A program made the translations under genes and the position numbers. The notes beneath the pieces were generated by a model. That model was given only the letters and a program-made list of their open reading frames with translations, was not told where the DNA came from and did no database searches. Below are positions 5,257 to 10,165 of a stretch of DNA of 10,165 bases, piece after piece. Within the stretch, counting starts at the first letter, position 1. Every line of letters starts with the position of its first letter. The stretch is taken from the NCBI GenBank assembly GCA_910586805.1, contig CAJUJC010000080.1, positions 1-10,165 on the forward strand, read 5' to 3'. The DNA is from an uncultured Erysipelotrichales bacterium (GTDB taxonomy: Bacteria > Bacillota_I > Bacilli_A > Erysipelotrichales > Coprobacillaceae).

Positions 5257-6105
5257 GTGTATAAAGTTTTAAAAAAAGAAAAACTAAATGATGTTGTTGA
5301 GTTAATGGAAGTTTATGCTCCTTATGTTGCACGTAAGTGTGAGCCAGGACAATTTGTTATTTTAAGAGTAGGTGAGGATGGGGAAAGAATTCCTTTAACA
5401 ATTGCTGATTATGATAGAGAAAGAGAGTCAATTACGATTATTTATCAAATTGTGGGTTATTCAACAAAAGAATTATCAAAATTAAATGCAGGTGATGAAT
5501 TAACTGATTTTGTGGGGCCTTTAGGAATGCCTACTGAACTTCATGAAGTGAATCATGTTGTTGGTGTGGCTGGAGGTGTGGGAAGTGCACCATTGTATCC
5601 ACAATTAAAAGCATTGGCTGCAAGAGGAACAAAAGTTGATGTGATTATTGGTGGTAGAGAAGCTCAATATGTTTTATGGGCTAATAAGTTTAAAGAATTT
5701 TGTGAAAATGTATATATTATGACTGATGATGGCTCACTTGGTGAAAAAGGATTTGGAACTGTGAAGTTACAAGAGTTGATTGATAGTGGTGAGATTATTG
5801 ATGAAGTCATTGCTATTGGACCAGTACCAATGATGAAAGCTGTTGTTGGTGTAACAAAACCATGTCATATTAAAACAATGGTTTCATTGAATCCTATTAT
5901 GATTGATGGAACTGGAATGTGTGGATGTTGTCGTGTTAGTGTTGATGGAAAAATTAAGTTTGCTTGTGTAGATGGTCCAGACTTTGATGGATTGCAAGTA
6001 GATTTTGATGAGTTGATGGCACGTCAAAGAATGTTTAAGGAAGAAGAACATACTGTGAGTGTCAATGCAAATCGTATGTGTAATTTAATGGGAGGTGTGA
6101 AATAA
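5257..6105 (+). CDS. nfnA: Ferredoxin:NADP+ oxidoreductase subunit alpha (NfnA)
   Basis: Small subunit (282 aa) of the cytoplasmic, electron-bifurcating NADH-dependent reduced ferredoxin:NADP+ oxidoreductase. It couples oxidation of NADPH to reduction of NAD+ and ferredoxin, or the reverse. The N-terminal FAD barrel contains ERIPLTIADYD (about 43-53). The nucleotide-binding half begins VVGVAGGVGSAPLYPQ (about 101-116). The C-terminus holds the [2Fe-2S] site, GTGMCGCCRVSV and FACVDGPDFDG, with Cys222, Cys225 and Cys237 as likely ligands. A nearby aspartate, perhaps Asp217, is a candidate fourth ligand, since an Asp ligand is reported for NfnA. Cys224 is an extra cysteine. The start is GTG 5257, six bases after AGGGGGA; the ATG at 5255 is out of frame. 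The stop overlaps the nfnB start. Annotations such as sulfide dehydrogenase subunit refer to the same family. Confidence 0.92.
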   Translation: MYKVLKKEKLNDVVELMEVYAPYVARKCEPGQFVILRVGEDGERIPLTIADYDRERESITIIYQIVGYSTKELSKLNAGDELTDFVGPLGMPTELHEVNHVVGVAGGVGSAPLYPQLKALAARGTKVDVIIGGREAQYVLWANKFKEFCENVYIMTDDGSLGEKGFGTVKLQELIDSGEIIDEVIAIGPVPMMKAVVGVTKPCHIKTMVSLNPIMIDGTGMCGCCRVSVDGKIKFACVDGPDFDGLQVDFDELMARQRMFKEEEHTVSVNANRMCNLMGGVK

Positions 6106-7493
6106 TGCCTAATATGTCATTAGAAAAAGTAAAAATGCCTGAACTTGAAGCAACGATTAGAAATCAAAATTTTGAAGAAGTTGCTTTAGGATATACGAAA
6201 GAACAAGCAATGGAAGAGGCGACAAGGTGTTTAAATTGTAAACATAAACCTTGTACAACTGGATGTCCAGTAGGGGTTCCGATTCCTGAGTTTATTCAAG
6301 AAGTTGCAAAAGGAAATTTTGAAGAAGCTTATGATATTATCACGAGTGAAAATGCATTACCTGCCATTTGTGGACGTGTTTGTCCTCAAGAAAATCAATG
6401 TGAAGGAAAATGTGTTCGTGGTATAAAAGGTGAATCAGTTGGGATTGGACGTTTAGAAAGATTTGTGGCTGATTATCATAATAATCATGGAACAAAAAAA
6501 GAGAATCAAGTTGAAAAGAATAATAAGAAAGTGGCAGTGGTAGGAAGTGGACCTGCTGGGATGACTTGTGCTGGCGAGCTTGCTAAAAAAGGATACGATG
6601 TTACTGTTTTTGAAGCATTACATAAAACAGGCGGTGTTTTGTCTTATGGTATACCAGAATTTCGTTTGCCAAAAGATTTGGTTCAAAAAGAAATTGATGG
6701 TGTTGAAAATTTAGGTGTGAAATTTGTTACAAATGTTGTGGTAGGAAGATCTATAACAATTGATGAATTACAAGAGGATGGATATGAGGCTATATTTGTA
6801 GGAAGTGGTGCAGGATTACCGCGTTTTCAAAATATACCTGGTGAAAACTTGAATGGTGTTTATGCAGCCAATGAGTTTTTAACACGTGTGAATTTAATGA
6901 AAGGGTATCAGTTCCCAAATCACCCTACACCAGTTAAAATTACTGATACAGTATGTGTTGTGGGGGCTGGTAATGTTGCAATGGATGCAGCAAGAACAGC
7001 TAAACGTTTAGGGGCAAAGAATGTCTATATTGTTTACCGTCGTGGTGAAAATGAAATTCCAGCAAGAGCAGAAGAAGTTCATCATGCCAAAGAAGAAGGG
7101 GTTATTTTCAAACTTTTGACAAATCCAGTGAAAATTCATGGTAAAGATGGATGGGTTGAATCTATGGAATGTGTTGAAATGGAACTTGGAGAACCTGATG
7201 CAAGTGGAAGAAGAAGTCCAGTTGTTAAGGAAGGATCTAACTTTACAATTCAGACAGGAACAGTGATTGTATCTATTGGACAAAGTCCTAATCCATTGAT
7301 TAGACAAACAACCCCAGGATTAGATACACAAAGATGGGGTGGAATTATTGTTGATGAAGAAACGATGAAAACATCAAAAGAAGGTGTTTATGCAGGTGGA
7401 GATGTTGTAACTGGTGCAGCAACTGTTATTTTAGCTATGGGGGCTGGTAAAAAAGCTGCAAAAGCTATTGATGAAGCCTTAAAAAAGAAATAG
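6105..7493 (+). CDS. nfnB: Ferredoxin:NADP+ oxidoreductase subunit beta (NfnB), GltD-like
   Basis: Large subunit (462 aa, the usual size) of the bifurcating transhydrogenase. It resembles the glutamate synthase small subunit, hence frequent naming as GltA/GltD. Two [4Fe-4S] clusters are expected from eight N-terminal cysteines: Cys42, 45, 50 and 54 (CLNCKHKPCTTGC) and Cys89, 93, 99 and 103 (CGRVCPQENQCEGKC). The first dinucleotide fold, VAVVGSGPAGMTCAG (about 143-157), binds the bifurcating FAD. The second, VCVVGAGNVAMDAA (about 283-296), followed by YRR at 311-313, binds NADPH. GVYAGGDVVTGAATVILAMG (about 427-446) closes the FAD site. The ATG shares its A with the nfnA stop (TAATG), with GGAGG nine bases upstream, so the two are translationally coupled. 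No large glutamate synthase subunit is nearby, which favours Nfn over glutamate synthase. Confidence 0.93.
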   Translation: MPNMSLEKVKMPELEATIRNQNFEEVALGYTKEQAMEEATRCLNCKHKPCTTGCPVGVPIPEFIQEVAKGNFEEAYDIITSENALPAICGRVCPQENQCEGKCVRGIKGESVGIGRLERFVADYHNNHGTKKENQVEKNNKKVAVVGSGPAGMTCAGELAKKGYDVTVFEALHKTGGVLSYGIPEFRLPKDLVQKEIDGVENLGVKFVTNVVVGRSITIDELQEDGYEAIFVGSGAGLPRFQNIPGENLNGVYAANEFLTRVNLMKGYQFPNHPTPVKITDTVCVVGAGNVAMDAARTAKRLGAKNVYIVYRRGENEIPARAEEVHHAKEEGVIFKLLTNPVKIHGKDGWVESMECVEMELGEPDASGRRSPVVKEGSNFTIQTGTVIVSIGQSPNPLIRQTTPGLDTQRWGGIIVDEETMKTSKEGVYAGGDVVTGAATVILAMGAGKKAAKAIDEALKKK

Positions 7494-7504
7494 ATTTTAT
7501 AAGA

Positions 7505-7543
7505 AGAGAAAATGGAAGTCATGGAATTATGACCTCTTTTTTT
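7505..7543 (+). terminator. Probable terminator of nfnAB
   Basis: GTCAT (7518-7522) pairs with ATGAC (7529-7533). Flanking AGAG (7505-7508) can pair with CTCT (7534-7537) across an asymmetric bulge, followed by a run of T's to 7543. The stem is imperfect, but the position, directly after the nfnB stop, is right. Confidence 0.6.
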
Positions 7544-7590
7544 GTTTATATAATCAAGGTAATATTAAAAATATAATTTCTATCTACATT

Positions 7591-7661
7591 TTAGTAAAAA
7601 TAAAATATATTATTAGTAAATATTATTCATTTTTAGTGAAATAATTGACTTTATTTACTGA
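7591..7661 (+). promoter_or_regulatory. Four phased TTAGTRAA-like sites upstream of galT
   Basis: TTAGTAAA at 7591-7598, TTAGTAAA at 7613-7620, TTAGTGAA at 7633-7640, and the inverted TTTACTGA at 7654-7661. Start-to-start distances are 22, 20 and 21 bases, about two DNA turns, so all would face the same side of the helix. The last two form an imperfect inverted repeat around the TTGACT -35 box. A sugar-responsive regulator (LacI/GalR or AraC type) is the likely ligand, but none is encoded here. Confidence 0.5.
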
Positions 7662-7672
7662 GATGGTAAAAT
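7645..7672 (+). promoter_or_regulatory. galT promoter
   Basis: TTGACT (7645-7650), 16 bases, then TAAAAT (7667-7672). Transcription would start near 7679, just at the ribosome binding site AAAGGAGAGG, giving a leader of only about 16 bases. Confidence 0.65.
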
Positions 7673-7694
7673 GAGGATAAAGGAGAGGAATAAT

Positions 7695-9182
7695 ATGAAT
7701 GATGAAATAAGTAGACTCATTAATTTTGGTTTACAAAATTATATGTTTTGTGAAAATGATATAGATTATGTTGTTAATTTATTACTTGATTTATTGCATT
7801 TAGATAGTTTTGTTTATAAGGAAGTCAATGAAACGTTAGAAACAGCTACTCCAATTTTAGAAAAGATATTAGATTATGCTGTGGAAGAGAAAATGATTGA
7901 AGATACAATAACGATGAGGGATTTATTTGACACAAGGATTATGAATTGTTTGATGCCTAGACCAAGTGAAGTTATAAGTATTTTTGAGGATTATTATAAA
8001 GAAAGTCCACAAAAGGCAACAAATTATTATTATCGCTTATCAATAGCTTCAAATTATATTCGTAAAACGAGAACTGATAAAAATATTCGTTTTAAAAAAT
8101 ATTATAAATATGGAAATATTGAAATTACAATTAATTTATCTAAACCTGAAAAAGATCCTAAAGAGATTGCAAAAGCGAAATTAGTGAAATCAAGTGGTTA
8201 TCCAAAGTGTTTATTATGTAAAGAGAATGTTGGATTTGCTGGAGATTTGAACAGAAATGCAAGGCAAACTCATCGTATTATACCTCTTGATTTAGATGGG
8301 ATGAGATATTATTTGCAATACTCACCTTATGTTTATTATAATGAACATTGTATTGTATTTAATGAGGAGCATAAGCCAATGGTCATTAATAGAGATACAT
8401 TTACTCATTTATTATCATTTGTTGAGTTGTTCCCTCATTATATGTTAGGTTCAAATGCAGATTTACCTATTGTAGGGGGATCTATTTTGACACATGATCA
8501 TTTTCAGGGTGGAAGTTATACATTCCCAATCGAAGGCGCAGATATTTTAAAAGAAATGACATTAAATAATTATCCAACATTAAAAATTGAACTTGTGAAA
8601 TGGCCACTTTCAACAGTAAGAGTTACTTCTTCAAATAAACAGGAAGTGATTGATTTTTCTGAACATATTTTACAGGCATGGAAAGAATATTCTAATAAGA
8701 CATTAGATATTTTGCCATATACATTAGACACACCTCATAATACAATTACACCGATTGCGAGAATGAAAGATGGGAAGTATCAAATGGATTTGGTATTAAG
8801 AAATAATAGAGCGAATGAAAAGTATCCTGATGGTATTTTCCATCCTCATCAAAATTTGCATCATGTTAAAAAGGAAAACATTGGTTTAATAGAAGTTATG
8901 GGACTTGCAGTTTTACCAGTACGTTTAAAAGATGAAATTCAATTATTAAAGGGATGTTTGTTGGGTGATGCAAATATAAATGATTTTGATGTTTTGAAAA
9001 AACATCAGTTATGGTTTGAGGAGTTGCAACAGGAGTATGAAATAAGTCAAAATAATATTGACGATATTATGAATGAAGCATTGACAAAAAAATTTGTGAA
9101 TGTTTTAGAAGATGCTGGTGTATTTAAGATGGATGATATAGGTATAAAAGCATTTATAGAGTTTGTTGAAAGTTTAGATTGA
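7695..9182 (+). CDS. galT: UDP-glucose--hexose-1-phosphate uridylyltransferase, class II GalT
   Basis: Leloir pathway enzyme in the cytoplasm. It converts UDP-glucose and galactose-1-phosphate to glucose-1-phosphate and UDP-galactose. At 495 aa it belongs to the long class II GalT found mainly in Firmicutes, unlike the roughly 350-residue class I enzyme. The class II signature DLPIVGGSILTHDHFQGG is at residues 256-273, with the His-x-His pair (267, 269) expected to carry the uridylylated histidine. A C-x2-C (172, 175) and a second conserved block, FHPHQNLHHVK (382-392), are also present. I chose ATG 7695: AAAGGAG (7679-7685) precedes it, and the apparent promoter -10 (7667-7672) overlaps the other in-frame ATG at 7671, which would then lie upstream of the transcript. 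galM follows after 19 bases, so the two form an operon. galK and galE are not in view. Confidence 0.94.
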   Translation: MNDEISRLINFGLQNYMFCENDIDYVVNLLLDLLHLDSFVYKEVNETLETATPILEKILDYAVEEKMIEDTITMRDLFDTRIMNCLMPRPSEVISIFEDYYKESPQKATNYYYRLSIASNYIRKTRTDKNIRFKKYYKYGNIEITINLSKPEKDPKEIAKAKLVKSSGYPKCLLCKENVGFAGDLNRNARQTHRIIPLDLDGMRYYLQYSPYVYYNEHCIVFNEEHKPMVINRDTFTHLLSFVELFPHYMLGSNADLPIVGGSILTHDHFQGGSYTFPIEGADILKEMTLNNYPTLKIELVKWPLSTVRVTSSNKQEVIDFSEHILQAWKEYSNKTLDILPYTLDTPHNTITPIARMKDGKYQMDLVLRNNRANEKYPDGIFHPHQNLHHVKKENIGLIEVMGLAVLPVRLKDEIQLLKGCLLGDANINDFDVLKKHQLWFEELQQEYEISQNNIDDIMNEALTKKFVNVLEDAGVFKMDDIGIKAFIEFVESLD

Positions 9183-9201
9183 AAGATGAGGAGGAAAGAA
9201 A

Positions 9202-10165
9202 ATGATAAAAGTTATTCAAAAAATAGATGATCATATAGATTTGATTTCTATGAAAAATGATGATTTAGAAATTGTTGTATCGAATTTTGGGTGTACAATT
9301 ATAAAAGTATTGATGAAAGATAAAAATGGTCATATTGATGATGTGGTTTTGGGTTATGATGATTTTCAACAGTATCAAGCTTTAGATGCTTATTTAGGTG
9401 CGTTAGTTGGTAGAGTTGCTAATCGTATTGGTAAAGGGAAGTTTGTATTAAATGATAAGGAATATAAACTAGCTATCAATAACGGACCAAATCATTTACA
9501 TGGAGGAATAAAAGGTTTTAGTTATCAGGTATTTGATTATGAAATTAAAGATGAATCTATTGAATTTTCATATTTATCAAAGGATGGAGAAGAAGGCTAT
9601 CCAGGAAATTTAACTCTTAAGGCTATTTATACATTGGAAAAGGATACTCTTAAAATTCAATATCATGCAGTTTGTGATCAAGATACATTAATCAACATTA
9701 CAAATCACTCTTATTTTAATTTATCTGGTAAACAAGAAAATATTTATCAACATACTTTACAGATTCAGGCTTCTTCATTTGCTTGTGTTGATGAAGATGG
9801 TTTGACAACAGGTGAATTTAGAGATGTTGAAGGAACACCATTTGATTTTAGAGAACCAGTATTGATTGGAGAAAGAGTTGAACAGGATTATGATCAACTT
9901 CAATTAGGAAAAGGCTTTGATCATCCATTTATTTTTAATCATGAAAACCATCAAGTTATTTTGGAACATAAGAAAAGTGGAAGACGTTTAATAGTGACAA
10001 CAACTTTACCAACAGCTCAAATATATACAGCTAATTATTTAGATGGAAGAGTGGGAAAATATGGACATTGTTATGATGAAAGAGATGCAGTATGTATAGA
10101 AACACAAAACCTTCCTGATGCGATTCATTTGGAAGAAAATCCATCAACAATTTTAAAGAAAGGAG
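9202..10165 (+). CDS. galM: Aldose 1-epimerase (galactose mutarotase), 3' end cut by window
   Basis: Interconverts beta- and alpha-D-galactose (and other aldoses), supplying the alpha form for galactokinase. 321 codons are open to the window edge with no stop. Family members are about 340 residues, and the last visible residues (NPSTILKKG) match the usual near-C-terminal motif, so only some 15-25 residues are missing. Active-site elements are all present: VGRVANRI (69-76), NHLHGG (97-102), the catalytic His169 in NHSYFNL, Asp240 in GFDHPF and the catalytic Glu300 in IETQNLPDA. AGGAGG (9189-9194) lies seven bases before the ATG, 19 bases after the galT stop. There is no terminator between, so it is co-transcribed with galT. 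There is no signal peptide, so it acts in the cytoplasm. Confidence 0.95.
   Translation, partial: MIKVIQKIDDHIDLISMKNDDLEIVVSNFGCTIIKVLMKDKNGHIDDVVLGYDDFQQYQALDAYLGALVGRVANRIGKGKFVLNDKEYKLAINNGPNHLHGGIKGFSYQVFDYEIKDESIEFSYLSKDGEEGYPGNLTLKAIYTLEKDTLKIQYHAVCDQDTLINITNHSYFNLSGKQENIYQHTLQIQASSFACVDEDGLTTGEFRDVEGTPFDFREPVLIGERVEQDYDQLQLGKGFDHPFIFNHENHQVILEHKKSGRRLIVTTTLPTAQIYTANYLDGRVGKYGHCYDERDAVCIETQNLPDAIHLEENPSTILKKG

Noticed and set aside
7008..7307. Minus-strand 99-codon ORF inside nfnB
   Set aside because: Antisense to a conserved coding region, with an implausible Cys/Phe/Asn-rich product.
7671..7694. Earlier ATG for galT adding MRIKERNN
   Set aside because: It overlaps the apparent -10 box, and its first codons are the ribosome binding site of the ATG at 7695.
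7494..7694. Riboswitch or long leader in front of galT
   Set aside because: The promoter lies directly against the ribosome binding site, leaving too short a leader for any aptamer.

Overview
The window looks like chromosome of a low-GC Gram-positive gut anaerobe (Bacillota). The AT-rich composition, strong purine-rich ribosome binding sites, very short intergenic hairpin terminators, a bifurcating NfnAB pair and a class II (Firmicutes-type) GalT all fit. The Erysipelotrichia/Coprobacillaceae side is my best guess, but this is inference. TGA is used as a stop (VanZ-like gene, galT), so the standard bacterial code applies. No transposase, integrase, tRNA, rRNA or CRISPR array was seen.

Left third (1-2600): two unrecognised genes converge (43-942 on +, 952-1608 on -) on one palindromic terminator that contains both stop codons. 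A 378-base gap follows. Then come two tandem small Xre/Cro-type helix-turn-helix regulators (1987-2187 and 2327-2533), about 61% identical. Each is a complete transcription unit with the same unusual promoter: CCCC-N8-GGGG, then AYGTAAAT, then exactly 15 bases, then TATAAT.

Middle (2600-5130): a stand-alone PTS cellobiose/lactose-type IIB protein on the minus strand is followed by two hairpins. A translationally coupled membrane pair on the plus strand comes next (VanZ-like protein, then a membrane-anchored NusG domain II protein). The gap at 4170-4338 holds a candidate small RNA of about 73 nt with pyrimidine-rich loops resembling anti-Shine-Dalgarno sequence, ending in a terminator shared with the converging Cof-type HAD phosphatase gene (4339-5127, -).

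Right half (5190-10165): nfnA-nfnB overlap by one base and encode the electron-bifurcating NADH-dependent reduced ferredoxin:NADP+ oxidoreductase, behind an extended -10 promoter. Galactose genes follow: class II galT, then galM cut by the window edge. The galT promoter carries four TTAGTRAA-like sites about 21 bases apart, the last two flanking the -35 box as an inverted pair, which suggests sugar-responsive control. GalM makes alpha-galactose and GalT exchanges UMP between UDP-glucose and galactose-1-phosphate; galK and galE are not in the window.

The most unusual signals are the duplicated regulator units with their shared promoter dyad, and the candidate C-rich small RNA.
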